In this document: positions 1 through 7,548 of the stretch, in pieces | Layout: every line of letters begins with the position of its first letter | Position numbering within the stretch: the first letter of the stretch is position 1 | DNA from: Cricetibacter osteomyelitidis | Lineage (GTDB): Bacteria > Pseudomonadota > Gammaproteobacteria > Enterobacterales > Pasteurellaceae | Direction of reading: 5' to 3' | Assembly (NCBI RefSeq): GCF_004340985.1 | Contig: NZ_SLYB01000028.1 | Coordinates: 1-33,111, forward strand | Length of the DNA: 33,111 bases | Made by a program: the position numbers and the translations under genes | The notes under the pieces: model-generated | Seen by the model: the letters and a program-made list of their open reading frames with translations, nothing else | What the model was told of the DNA's origin: nothing | The model's database searches: none

Positions 1-52
1 CGAGACTTATCATCTCAAGTTCATATTGAGGGGAGAGAAAATTTTTGAGCAT
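1..52 (-). CDS. Transposase N-terminus, possibly IS1182-like (partial)
   Basis: Seventeen codons are visible, reading MLKNFLSPQYELEMISL. This resembles the opening of IS1182-family DDE transposases, which often begin with a short leader and then a Q-x-E-[LM]-[VI]-S-[LI] stretch. An alternative ATG lies two codons upstream at 58. The start at 52 is preferred because the AGGA box is then about 7 nt away. The rest of the gene is outside the window, so the family is tentative. Confidence 0.4.
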   Translation of the reverse strand, partial: MLKNFLSPQYELEMISL

Positions 53-123
53 AGGCATTTCCTTTTCGATAGACCTATTAGAGCAAACCTCTAGACAAAA
101 AACGGTCACTCTGATCTAATATG

Positions 124-142
124 CGTATCAACAAAGGATACG
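124..142. repeat. Short inverted repeat near the IS end
   Basis: A perfect 6-bp inverted repeat (CGTATC / GATACG) is separated by 7 bases, within 30 bp of the inferred IS boundary at 150/151. It could belong to the transposase binding end or be a small hairpin in the leader. No T-run follows, so it is not a convincing terminator. Confidence 0.3.
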
Positions 143-150
143 TATATTGT

Positions 151-880
151 ATTTCAACCTCACTGCGTTTATTGGCAGCATAGGTTTCCACCGCACCGGC
201 TATTTTCCCCTCCGCTTCACTGATTTTACCTTGTTCATAAAGCACTTGATTGATATCTTTCGGAGCATTTACCTTGTCATTTGCCAGGTTGATTTCCGTA
301 TTAATGCCCAGTGCTTTTGCCGTGGTTTCTGTCGGTTGAGTATCTTTATTTAAGATGATTTTGCCCCCAGTTAAAGTCGCTTTAGTCAGGCTGCTATCAC
401 TATCGCTTTCATACATTGGCAAACCTAAATTTGGTGTGGTGTATTTCTGTCCCTTAACCGTATAAGTGCGGTCACTTTCTCGTTTTTTCTCTTTATGGGT
501 GTTTTTATCAAAATAACGGTCGTCTTTTTGTCCCATGCTAAAATCAGCAGACAGACTTAATGCCTGATAGCTGCTTTCATTTTGAATATTCGTAAACGTC
601 AGTGTATTGGTCGTCAGTTCACTGTTTTTCGGATTGCGGCTGGCAATGGCGCCGCCGGTTAATGTGACGTTATCCGCATGAATATGATAACCGCCCTCTT
701 CAGCAAATAATCCCGTCTGTTTGCCGACTTGTTTAAAGTGGCTGCTAGCTCGGTTGCCGCTGCCGCCCAAGCGAAAATCCCATGCGCTGCCAAAGCCGAA
801 CTCCAGTTGTAATCCTGCACTCAGGCTGCGGCTGGATTGCTAGTATTCATCTTGCAGGCTTTCAATGAATACAACCCTTA
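151..880 (-). pseudogene. Orphan FHA/CdiA backbone fragment (type B, copy 1), truncated by IS
   Basis: The translation matches the hemagglutinin-repeat segment of the 842-aa and 627-aa orphan ORFs in this window: shared stretches FKQVGKQTGLFAEEGGYHIH, YTVKGQKY and NLGLPMYESDSDSSLTKATL. Homology starts near 880, directly behind the immunity genes at 889-1387. It contains an in-frame TAG at 840-842 where the paralogue at 11.5 kb has a Gln/His-type codon. At 151 it runs into the IS, which supplies about 25 unrelated residues before a stop at 78. It has no start codon with a ribosome site, no TPS domain and no toxin. It is a dead remnant, but it keeps about 0.7 kb of homology that can recombine with the other type-B copies. 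Confidence 0.75.
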
Positions 881-888
881 TTTAAGAA

Positions 889-1071
889 TTATTTATTATC
901 GTTATCTATATTGTGATTATTCATTTTTTTTATTTTCCTATTCCAGTAATTAACAAGTTTTATGTGTTCTATTCTTGATACAAGAATTTGATTATTTTCA
1001 TCTAGTGAACTTCCACCTAATATAATCGGATGTATAAAAAACAGTTCATAATCACGTTTTTTAATTTCCAT
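889..1071 (-). CDS. Small immunity-associated protein, SUKH-neighbour (60 aa)
   Basis: A 60-aa ORF overlaps the end of the SUKH-type gene by 11 bases (start 1071 inside a gene that ends at 1061), a typical translationally coupled arrangement. The motif HPIILGGSSLDENN followed by IEHIKLVNYWN is reminiscent of C-terminal parts of some SMI1/KNR4-associated immunity proteins. It may therefore be a split-off C-terminal half of the upstream protein rather than an independent gene. It is soluble, with no membrane segment. Last gene before the type-B FHA remnant. Confidence 0.55.
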   Translation of the reverse strand: MEIKKRDYELFFIHPIILGGSSLDENNQILVSRIEHIKLVNYWNRKIKKMNNHNIDNDNK

Positions 1072-1387
1072 TAATGAACTCCAAGAAGTTTTTTGATTTG
1101 AATATTAAATATTTTCTACTCATTCCTATAAATGGAATAAATACTATATTCATAGTTTTTAAATCATAAGCGATAGCTTCTCCACCACCATTTGATCCGA
1201 TTAAGAAAATATCATCGGTATATTCAGCCACTTCATATTTATTGTTAAAAAGGATTAACTCTTCAGCTTTCCATAAAATGATATATTCATCATCAATAAA
1301 ACCTTCACCACCATTTATTTTTTGTAAGAAATCTAAATAATCAGTTGGTAGTTTAAAAGGTAAACTGCTTACTAATTTATTAAGCAT
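1061..1387 (-). CDS. SMI1/KNR4 (SUKH) family immunity protein
   Basis: 108 aa. The order LP-x-DYLDFL-x-x-x-NGGEG near the N-terminus, an acidic/aromatic middle, and GSNGGGEAIAYDL followed by FLEFI near the end is the classic SUKH-1 (SMI1/KNR4) signature. SUKH proteins are known as immunity proteins against many polymorphic toxins, mostly nucleases, and act in the cytoplasm by binding the toxin. The ATG at 1387 lies one base after the stop of a toxin-tail reading frame (1389-1391), the usual toxin-immunity coupling in CDI loci. The toxin it guarded is now only a remnant. Confidence 0.85.
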   Translation of the reverse strand: MLNKLVSSLPFKLPTDYLDFLQKINGGEGFIDDEYIILWKAEELILFNNKYEVAEYTDDIFLIGSNGGGEAIAYDLKTMNIVFIPFIGMSRKYLIFKSKNFLEFINGN

Positions 1388-1388
1388 C

Positions 1389-1575
1389 TCAGACGCTGTA
1401 GGTGGATTTTTGTCTTAACATTTTAATTTCCTTTATTTTTTCTATACTTTTTTGGAGATTAATCTGTTGATAAATATAATCACCACTAATTGGATCTTTT
1501 TCCAGCATTAATGATTTTCCCTAAGATAGTACACATTAAAAAATTGCACCACTGGAGGGCTTGTAGGAATCCAAT
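1389..1575 (-). pseudogene. Decayed CdiA-CT toxin tail
   Basis: Two adjoining reading frames look like the end of a toxin. Frame one, from about 1575, reads DWIPTSPPVVQFFNVYYLRE and stops at a TAA near 1509. Frame two, from an ATG at 1508 to a stop at 1389, is 39 codons and contains EKDPISGDYIYQQINLQKSI. A one-base indel between them would join the two. The stop lies one base before the SUKH gene's ATG. No backbone precedes it, only the upstream immunity gene, so it is a truncated tail without a delivery part. The toxin family is not recognised. Confidence 0.5.
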
Positions 1576-1576
1576 C

Positions 1577-1897
1577 TTATTCTTCTACAGAAATTAAAAA
1601 TAAGTCACCGAAATTAATATTACATTTTTCTTTTTTATTAAAAGAATAAAATATTAGATTAGATCGCTTAGTTTCTATATTGCAGATATCTTTAAAGTTA
1701 AGATATAGAACATCCTTATTCTTATATTTTAAAAAAATACTAACCTCATTAATATATATATATATATTAACTCTTAATGAAAAATCATTTAATTCCTTTA
1801 AAAAGAATACATTTCCATCACCAGAATTATCGAAAATACTACCTTCTGAACACGAGAAAAGTTCTGATAGTTCTAATTCATTATATTTAATATACAT
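1577..1897 (-). CDS. Predicted immunity protein for the DUF4258-like toxin
   Basis: 106 aa, soluble and acidic, with many Lys/Asn/Ile codons (very AT-rich). The ATG at 1897 follows the toxin stop (1899-1901) after one base, so it is almost certainly co-translated with that toxin. I recognise no family. Position and size are the only grounds for calling it immunity. The coding sequence contains an (AT)8 dinucleotide run at 1752-1767 encoding alternating Ile and Tyr, where slippage would shift the frame. Confidence 0.6.
   Translation of the reverse strand: MYIKYNELELSELFSCSEGSIFDNSGDGNVFFLKELNDFSLRVNIYIYINEVSIFLKYKNKDVLYLNFKDICNIETKRSNLIFYSFNKKEKCNINFGDLFLISVEE
1752..1767. repeat. (AT)8 dinucleotide tract inside an immunity gene
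   Basis: Sixteen bases of perfect AT alternation lie within the coding region of the 106-aa immunity candidate. Gain or loss of one 2-bp unit would shift the frame. Dinucleotide tracts are a known phase-variation substrate in Haemophilus (for example TA repeats in fimbrial promoters), but the region is AT-rich, so chance is possible. Confidence 0.7.
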
Positions 1898-1898
1898 T

Positions 1899-2234
1899 TT
1901 ATTTTCCTATAACTGTAATAACATCACCATTATTATTAGTAATAACTCTAACTTTATTAGTTTCATGAACCCAAGTTCCTGGGCTATGCCCAGCTATTTT
2001 TTGTCCATTAATTATTGCATCTTCAACAACCATAGGAGGAATATTTCTAGGATCAATATATTTCTTCACTAAATCATAATATTCTTTAGTACCTGCATTA
2101 AAACCTAGATTTTGTGCTAATTGATTCGCTCTGGTATTTAGTATGGCTCTGACTTCTAAGGTATCTGGAGCCATTCTTTCTAAAGTATGAGCAGAATATT
2201 TGCGCCCGTTAATAATAGCCCCATTAACGTTCAT
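1899..2234 (-). CDS. DUF4258-like (BECR-type) RNase toxin domain, orphan
   Basis: 111 codons. The pattern is [RK]-KYSAHTLERM near the start, then RNIPPMVVEDAI-x-x-G, then an HETNKVRVITN-x-x-x-DVITVI ending. This His-x-x-x-Arg-Met helix, V-x-x-AI-x-x-G and terminal V-x-VIT-x-x-x-x-x-VITV strand pair fits DUF4258-type domains, a BECR-fold RNase-like group recurrent at polymorphic-toxin C-termini. The reading frame is continuous with the pre-toxin fragment upstream except for one TGA at 2238-2240. The ATG at 2234 has no clear ribosome site, so independent translation is doubtful. It is followed after one base by its immunity gene. Confidence 0.55.
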   Translation of the reverse strand: MNVNGAIINGRKYSAHTLERMAPDTLEVRAILNTRANQLAQNLGFNAGTKEYYDLVKKYIDPRNIPPMVVEDAIINGQKIAGHSPGTWVHETNKVRVITNNNGDVITVIGK

Positions 2235-2237
2235 ACT

Positions 2238-2745
2238 TCAATTTACTGAAGGGTAACTAGTTACTTGCAGGTCATTTGATAATTTATTAGCTGAATTAAT
2301 TTTATCAAATGAATTATTTAAACTTACTTTCCCTAAAGTATTTGCTACTCCTATTTGTGGTAAGCCATAAATTATTTCAGCAACATTTGTATCAATCCCC
2401 GTTAAATCACTTAACAACTGTGCACCATAGGTATTATATTGTTTACCATTAATTAATGTGTTCACACCAGCATTAAAATGATCTGCACCATAAGTTGCAG
2501 CGGTACTACCCGCAGAGATTGCTAAGCCACAACCAAACCCAACTGTCGCTTCACAAGCTACTAAATTCCTCTGTCCGTAGTGCCATTTGGGCAGATTGTT
2601 TAATTGTATTGCTGTCGCTGCCAACTGCAACGCCAACTAATGCACTAATGCCTGCTGCACTGGCTTGTTGGATTACTTTGCGTTGGTCGGGCGTTAAATC
2701 AGTTTGGCTTTCAAGATAGTGAACAATTTCAGTGTTGATATATTT
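2238..2745 (-). pseudogene. Orphan CdiA pre-toxin fragment with frameshift and in-frame TGA
   Basis: Read from 2745, a backbone/pre-toxin segment (containing SQTDLTPDQRKVIQQASAAG and SALVGVAVGSDSN) ends at a TGA near 2550. In another frame, the segment ACEATVGFGCGLAISAGSTA to IIYGLPQIG follows to the TGA at 2238. The second part is ~225 bp nearly identical to 3588-3812 in the next cassette. The first part corresponds to sequence lying about 130 codons earlier in that paralogue, so an internal deletion with a frame change joined them. It continues in frame, after the TGA, into the DUF4258-like toxin. It belongs to the pre-toxin class without VENN. Confidence 0.65.
2338..2562. repeat. Pre-toxin direct repeat, copy 1 (partner 3588-3812)
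   Basis: About 225 bp, offset 1250, with only scattered substitutions. It encodes the hydrophobic Gly/Ala-rich segment and the GKQYNTYGAQLLSDLTGID stretch just ahead of two different toxin domains. Shared pre-toxin sequence next to divergent toxins is the expected footprint of toxin exchange. Confidence 0.8.
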
Positions 2746-2753
2746 ACTTCACA

Positions 2754-3125
2754 TTAACATTCAACAAACTTATGATTTTCATATTCCCAATCAAAATATT
2801 TTCTTAGTTTACTTAATATATCTTCCCAAGTTTCTCCCTCAATAGAATTAACTAAAAATTTTAATTCTTTTTCTAAATCATCAAAATCATCAAAATCAAC
2901 AATAATTGTTTTTTCTCCTAATAATGCCTTATCTTTTTCTACCCAATACCTTACCCAATTAAGATTGACAACATGAACTAAAAAGTAATCTGAAGATATA
3001 TCATCTGGTATACCTATAGATAAAGATAATGTTAAACAATATATTGGCTCTAACATTGCTAATTGAGCCTCATATTTATTAGAAACTGTGTAAAAATAGA
3101 TATCTTTTAAATCAGCTCTTAACAT
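2754..3125 (-). CDS. Imm8-family immunity protein
   Basis: 123 aa. The features fit immunity protein 8 (Imm8): a central strand region with SIGIPDDISSDYFLVHV-x-N-x-x-W, then a hydrophobic strand (KTIIVDFDDFDDL), and a C-terminal helix IEGETWEDILSKL ending in an acidic/aromatic tail. Imm8 proteins are cytoplasmic and accompany nuclease-type polymorphic toxins. The ATG at 3125 is two bases after the stop of the upstream toxin (3128-3130), indicating coupling. Its own stop is followed within about 10 bases by the next cassette's FHA-derived sequence. Confidence 0.75.
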   Translation of the reverse strand: MLRADLKDIYFYTVSNKYEAQLAMLEPIYCLTLSLSIGIPDDISSDYFLVHVVNLNWVRYWVEKDKALLGEKTIIVDFDDFDDLEKELKFLVNSIEGETWEDILSKLRKYFDWEYENHKFVEC

Positions 3126-3127
3126 AA

Positions 3128-4543
3128 TTATTCCTTAATATTAATATGTAAATTACTATCTGAAATGAATTTTCCTTTTTCATTTGTAAATCCTCTTTCA
3201 AAATTAGCCTGAACACCGGTTTCGGCATAAGAAGAATTAAGTTTTCTATTTGCTGGGCGATACCTTCTTGTTCCATCCATACTGGTTAATCCTCCATTGC
3301 TATTATGAATAGCACCATCGCCAATCCATTCATATGCTAATCGCTCAATTTCTTGACGACTAAATGTTCCGTTAATAGTCAAATTACCTTTACCAAAAGC
3401 CGCATGTTCTAAAACTGGATGTTTAGAAACAATATGTTGGAGATTTTCTTGTTTTAATTGCTCTTTCAACCTCGGATACAACGCCACATTCTCAGCACCA
3501 CTTGAAACAGTTATTTTAGAGGTTTGATTCTCATACCCAACGGTTTTTCCAACAACAGGGAGCTTGCTCGGTGAAAGCTTACCTAGTGCATTGCTATTCC
3601 CCACTTGTGGTAAACCGTAAATCAACTCCGCTATACTCGCATCAATCCCCGTTAAATCACTTAACAACTGTGCACCGTAGGTATTATATTGTTTACCATT
3701 AATTAATGTGTTCACACCTGCATTAAAATGATCCGCGCCATAAGTTGCAGCGGTACTACCTGCAGAGATTGCCAAGCCACAACCTAGCCCAACTGTCGCT
3801 TCACAAGCTACTTTAGTGGCGCCTACACTTCCTACCACCGTTGCTCCGCCGGCGACAGCTTGCATTGCGCCACCAATTCTCGTAGTTACTGCATATTTTT
3901 GATTGGTGTCTGAAAGGGAATCACCTATTGAATATTTAAACATTGGTACCTGAGTACTAATTTGATAGCCAAAGTCATCTTGCATTGTTGTTGCAATACG
4001 TTGGCGTTGTAATAGTAAGCGTTCTTCTAAATATTCAGGTGTATTACCAAGTTCTTCCATGGCTTTAGCTTCGGTATAACCTTGACTATCTTTTGATATT
4101 TGAGCGGAGCAATGCACTAAGGCACAAGCTGCTACGGTTAAACGCCGCTCTTTTTCTTTATCACCATTGGCGAGTTCTTTTATTCGTTGTTGTTCGCTCG
4201 GATGCAACTGCCGATTATACATTTCTGCATTTAAGGCAAGGTTTGCCCCTTGTGCAGTGCTGTTGCTGTTACCACCCACAAGATTTCCGACGGCTGCGCC
4301 AATACCAAGTGCGGTCAGATTCTGGAGAGATTTTCTTGCCTCAGGACTTAAATCGGTATGTTTTGCTAAGGCTTCGGCAATTTGGCTATTAATCACTTCC
4401 CCTGCCGCACCGCTTGCTGCACCGGTGAGGATATCGCCCTTGCCGGCGGCAGCGGCTATCGCACCGTTAATACCGTGTAGAATCACTTTTTCAAGGCTGC
4501 CGTCTTCATAACCCATTTTTTGTGATATTGTCCCCACCGCCAT
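3128..4543 (-). CDS. Orphan CdiA 3' fragment with C-terminal toxin (non-VENN pre-toxin)
   Basis: 471 codons from an internal ATG. The frame is open further upstream to about 4720, where LTEGKITLNKDSQPTQTTAK matches the FHA type-B backbones. No TPS domain, signal or ribosome site is present, so this is a silent cassette. Ala/Gly-rich pre-toxin (residues ~1-100), then NRQLHPSEQQRIKELANGD and AACALVHC (a Cys-bearing pre-toxin class distinct from VENN), then ACEATVGLGCG. The toxin (about the last 130 residues) contains HIVSKHPVLEHAAFGKGN, MDGTRRYRPANRKLN and TGVQANFERGF. That is a recurrent polymorphic-toxin ending whose family name I cannot give. The partner is the Imm8 gene 2 bp downstream. Confidence 0.75.
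   Translation of the reverse strand: MAVGTISQKMGYEDGSLEKVILHGINGAIAAAAGKGDILTGAASGAAGEVINSQIAEALAKHTDLSPEARKSLQNLTALGIGAAVGNLVGGNSNSTAQGANLALNAEMYNRQLHPSEQQRIKELANGDKEKERRLTVAACALVHCSAQISKDSQGYTEAKAMEELGNTPEYLEERLLLQRQRIATTMQDDFGYQISTQVPMFKYSIGDSLSDTNQKYAVTTRIGGAMQAVAGGATVVGSVGATKVACEATVGLGCGLAISAGSTAATYGADHFNAGVNTLINGKQYNTYGAQLLSDLTGIDASIAELIYGLPQVGNSNALGKLSPSKLPVVGKTVGYENQTSKITVSSGAENVALYPRLKEQLKQENLQHIVSKHPVLEHAAFGKGNLTINGTFSRQEIERLAYEWIGDGAIHNSNGGLTSMDGTRRYRPANRKLNSSYAETGVQANFERGFTNEKGKFISDSNLHINIKE
3588..3812. repeat. Pre-toxin direct repeat, copy 2 (partner 2338-2562)
   Basis: Second copy of the ~225-bp pre-toxin segment, here inside an open frame leading to the Imm8-associated toxin. 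The divergence at both edges is abrupt, as expected for a recombination tract. Confidence 0.8.
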
Positions 4544-4730
4544 GGCACCATATTGTGCAGCAACCTGAGCAAGGGCTTGTTCGCCTTTGATTTTATTTTC
4601 ATCTACTTTTTCTACCTGGCTGTTTGCACGGTTTAGGTCGGTGTTAATGCCCAGTGCTTTTGCTGTGGTTTGGGTTGGTTGGCTGTCTTTATTTAAGGTG
4701 ATTTTGCCTTCAGTTAAATATTTAATGTTG

Positions 4731-5282
4731 CTACTGAAAAAATATGAATTTGCTCGGAATCATATCTGCAAGCCATACTTTTTCATTACCAATATAAAAT
4801 TTAATTCCATCCTTTATGGCTGATTGAGTATCAATAGAAAGTAAAATAGGTGAATGACCTTTTCTCTTTCCAACAGCTAAGGCTGTACCCATATCTTCAG
4901 ACAAATGAACATATTGTCTTGACATTGGACTCAATCCATTTTCTAAAATAGAGCTCAAATTATCAGCAGATGTTCCATGATATAAAATAGTAGGAGGAAT
5001 ACCTATTTTTTTATTAATTTTCATTGGAAGACTATGTCCATAAAAAGCACGAATATATTTCCCGCTTATTTCATGTCTTTTTTTGTCGGATAAATCTATC
5101 ATTTGCTCAATATTATGTTGGGTCAAGTTTTTCCAATCATCCTGCTGTTTCAACGATGATATTAATTGTTCTAACAATACCCAACCTTCTTCATCAAGTT
5201 CTAGCTCATATTCCCAAGGAGCATGTCTTAATGCATAAGAAATTTCTTTACTTAAATTTTCAAAATATTTTTTGTTACACAT
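4731..5282 (-). CDS. kptA: RNA 2'-phosphotransferase (Tpt1/KptA family)
   Basis: 183 aa, the usual length for KptA. Family hallmarks appear in order: LSKEISYALRH (Arg19-His20), LDEEGW, DKKRHEISGKYIRAFYGHS (Arg78, His83), LYHGTS (101-105), MSRQYVHLSED (Arg122, His126). Tpt1/KptA uses NAD+ to remove an internal 2'-phosphate from RNA, giving ADP-ribose 1'',2''-cyclic phosphate; the four conserved Arg/His positions of the active site all seem present. It is soluble. The ATG at 5282 directly follows the stop of the SUKH-like immunity gene (0-nt gap), and the next FHA fragment starts within ~10 bp of its stop, so it lies within a cassette. A role in repairing RNA damaged by a CDI toxin is inference; a captured housekeeping gene is the alternative. 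Confidence 0.88.
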   Translation of the reverse strand: MCNKKYFENLSKEISYALRHAPWEYELELDEEGWVLLEQLISSLKQQDDWKNLTQHNIEQMIDLSDKKRHEISGKYIRAFYGHSLPMKINKKIGIPPTILYHGTSADNLSSILENGLSPMSRQYVHLSEDMGTALAVGKRKGHSPILLSIDTQSAIKDGIKFYIGNEKVWLADMIPSKFIFFQ

Positions 5283-5645
5283 TTATTCTTTCGCCTTATT
5301 TATTTCACCTTGTAACCATTCATCAAAATTATTAACAACATAGTGATTTTCTCGATTTCCTAAATCATATACATACACTTTGGGATCTCCTGAATGATCT
5401 GTAAGATCAAAACAGGCTGCCCAATCGAGATCTCGAGCAAATGAAATTAAATTTTCTTTTCCCGTTAATTTTTGAAGTATTGAAATATGCTGTTCAATAT
5501 CTTCTCTATAATCTTCAAACCACCAATTAAAATATTGTATCGAATTTACATAACTTAAATTTTTAGATAATTCAATGTACTCTTTAGGAAAAGAAAAGCC
5601 TTTTGGTAAAATTTTATTTGAATATGGTGTAAATGAATTTCTCAT
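5283..5645 (-). CDS. SUKH-like (SMI1/KNR4) immunity protein
   Basis: 120 aa. The C-terminal half reads LISFARDLDWAACFDL, then GDPKVYVYDLG and FDEWL, a pattern typical of SMI1/KNR4-like immunity proteins (phenylalanine-rich strand, acidic substrate-facing loop, closing F-x-x-WL helix). The N-terminal half (PKEYIELSKNLSYVN) agrees with the usual opening. It starts 19 bases after the stop of the ParB-like toxin cassette (5665) and ends flush with the start of kptA. It is probably the cognate immunity of that toxin, acting in the cytoplasm. Confidence 0.7.
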   Translation of the reverse strand: MRNSFTPYSNKILPKGFSFPKEYIELSKNLSYVNSIQYFNWWFEDYREDIEQHISILQKLTGKENLISFARDLDWAACFDLTDHSGDPKVYVYDLGNRENHYVVNNFDEWLQGEINKAKE

Positions 5646-5664
5646 ATTTTACCTCTTGTTTTTG

Positions 5665-7548
5665 TTAATTAATTTTAGGGTCATAAATTGAACCATTAGG
5701 AAATTTGTTATTCCAATTTTTAGGTGCATCTTTCATTAAAGATTGACGTTCAATCCTTAACTTGATAGCTTCCCCCCAAGTAGTTGGAAACTTACCATTA
5801 ACACTAAATCGTTCGGCTTGTTCTGCTGTTAATTTATCTGCATAATTATGCACATTAGCTTCAATCTTAATTCCAGCCTCTCTTGCAGCCAGAATTCTGG
5901 TATTATCCATGCTTGTAGGTGCATTATCAGGCATATTTACAATATCAACAGGATCGCCATTCCAACCATTTTTTTTCATACTTTCAACTAATGAATTATA
6001 ATTGTAACTCTTTCCTGATTTTTGGAATGAGACGGTTGCTTGTGAAAATGAAACTGTTGTTGGATCAAGCGTTTGTTTTCCCGTAGGTAAGGTATAATAT
6101 TTAGCTAAAGCCCTATCTAGTAAGTTACTTTTAGAAGCCAAATTACTAGCATTATTTATGTTTCTTATTTTTGCGACTTTCTGAACCGCTTTAGCCATAC
6201 TACCACTTAGTACTAATCCCGAAGCCGGAAAGCCTGTTAAATTACCATCAATATAACCAAACATTTGACCTGCTAATGCAGGATCATTTTTTATTGCATA
6301 ACCAAAAAGTGAACTCCATTCGTCAATTGATACAACCACTTGATCAAAAGTTTCCTTTGGATGGCTAATAACATAAGCTAGATTTTTAACTGTTTCATCT
6401 ATATTTATAAGGCTATCAACTGTGTCAACTGTACTATCAATAATACCTTTACCTTCAGCTTTTCTATATGCTTGTAAGAATTCAATAGCCTCAATATCAT
6501 CAAACCCATACATATTTTTTATGAAATCAATCTTTTCTGATTCAGTAAAATAATAGTTATCAAAAGCAAAACTATTATTCTCCACCGCCTTCTTAGCGGT
6601 TTCCGCACCATAAATCACCTGAGCTGCCGTATCTAGTCCTGTTGTGCCTTTTGTTTGTGATATGGTTCCGGAAAGCACGCCTCCGGCTAACGCTGCAAGA
6701 CTAGCTACTTTTTGACGTTCTGCTTCACTCAATGCTTCAAGCGGTTTATCATAAAGTGCTTTTATGATTGCCGGGGTCAGTAATTCCGCTCCTGCACCGG
6801 CAACAGCTGCCGAGGCAATATCACCACCAGAGGCATACACCTCTATTGCACTCCATACTGCATGTGCTACGGCATTGGCTTCTTTGTTAACTGAACCATC
6901 TTGATTTTTTGTATGTTCTTTTATCAACTTATTTACCGTTGGGGAAGCCGTACGTACCGCCACTTCAAGTGTAGGTTTTCCGGCAAGTAGGGTGGTTATT
7001 AAGGCATTGATACTATCTGCTGTGCGTTTATAACTGCCACCAGTTCCCCATTTTTTCCCTTCAGCATCGGCATTGTTAATTTGCCGTTGAAGTTCATTTG
7101 CTTTCGCTACCTCACCTTGCGCTATGGCTTCCTGTTGTGCATGCTTTAAGATTGCAACTTCTATTTCTTTTTCACGTTGTTGACGAGCAGTATAGGCGTC
7201 AACCGCACTTGATATTTTCCCCACCGCCTCACTGATTTTACCTTGTTCATAAAGCACTTGATTGATATCTTTCGGGGCATTTACCTTGTCATTTGCCAAG
7301 TTGATTTCCGTATTAATGCCTAGTGCTTTTGCCGTGGTTTCTGTCGGTTGGGTATCCTTATTTAGGGTGATTTTGCCTTCAGTTAAGGTCGCTTTAGTCA
7401 GGCTGCTATCACTATCGCTTTCATACATCGGCAAACCTAAATTTGGTGTGGCGTATTTCTGTCCCTTAACCGTATAAGTGCGGTCACTTTCTCGTGTTTT
7501 CTCTTTATGGGTATCCTTATCAAAATAACGGTCGTCTTTTTGTCCCAT
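5665..7548 (-). CDS. Orphan CdiA fragment: VENN pre-toxin plus ParB/Srx-like toxin
   Basis: 627 codons from an internal ATG. FHA-2 type-B backbone (residues 1-115), Ala-rich pre-toxin (120-310), VENN motif (~residue 321, VENNSFAFDNYYF). The C-terminal toxin holds GKQTLDPTTVSFSQATVS, MKKNGWNGDPVDIVNMPD, MDNTRILAAREAGI and TTWGEAIKLRIERQSLM. The D-NTR-x-LAAREAGI arrangement after a VSFSQ strand is seen in ParB/Srx-like polymorphic-toxin domains; that assignment is by motif only. There is no signal peptide or TPS domain, so it is probably not exported by itself. The frame continues upstream past 7548 to an in-frame TGA at 7792-7794. The immunity gene follows after 19 bp. Confidence 0.75.
   Translation of the reverse strand: MGQKDDRYFDKDTHKEKTRESDRTYTVKGQKYATPNLGLPMYESDSDSSLTKATLTEGKITLNKDTQPTETTAKALGINTEINLANDKVNAPKDINQVLYEQGKISEAVGKISSAVDAYTARQQREKEIEVAILKHAQQEAIAQGEVAKANELQRQINNADAEGKKWGTGGSYKRTADSINALITTLLAGKPTLEVAVRTASPTVNKLIKEHTKNQDGSVNKEANAVAHAVWSAIEVYASGGDIASAAVAGAGAELLTPAIIKALYDKPLEALSEAERQKVASLAALAGGVLSGTISQTKGTTGLDTAAQVIYGAETAKKAVENNSFAFDNYYFTESEKIDFIKNMYGFDDIEAIEFLQAYRKAEGKGIIDSTVDTVDSLINIDETVKNLAYVISHPKETFDQVVVSIDEWSSLFGYAIKNDPALAGQMFGYIDGNLTGFPASGLVLSGSMAKAVQKVAKIRNINNASNLASKSNLLDRALAKYYTLPTGKQTLDPTTVSFSQATVSFQKSGKSYNYNSLVESMKKNGWNGDPVDIVNMPDNAPTSMDNTRILAAREAGIKIEANVHNYADKLTAEQAERFSVNGKFPTTWGEAIKLRIERQSLMKDAPKNWNNKFPNGSIYDPKIN

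Larger units (their letters stand above)
1..150 (-). mobile_element. End of an insertion sequence (partial)
   Basis: Homology to the FHA fragment copies at 7.2 and 10.9 kb stops abruptly at position 151. The 150 bases to its left resemble nothing else in the window and contain the start of a transposase-like reading frame at 52. The junction falls inside the FHA coding sequence, so the element interrupted or truncated an orphan cassette. The outer part continues beyond the window, so the element's length and family cannot be fixed. IS1182-like is a guess from the transposase N-terminus. Confidence 0.5.

Noticed and set aside
124-142. Hairpin as a Rho-independent terminator
   Set aside because: The stem is only 6 bp, AT-containing, and not followed by a T-run on either strand.
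78-150. Last 25 residues of the leftmost FHA fragment as a toxin domain
   Set aside because: They are encoded by the inserted element, beyond the point where homology to the other copies ends, so they are a fusion artefact.
4731-5282. KptA-like gene as an ADP-ribosyltransferase toxin
   Set aside because: It is full length with the Tpt1-specific Arg/His set, has its own start and no pre-toxin in front. Tpt1 and ART folds are related, but the motifs are those of the RNA 2'-phosphotransferase.
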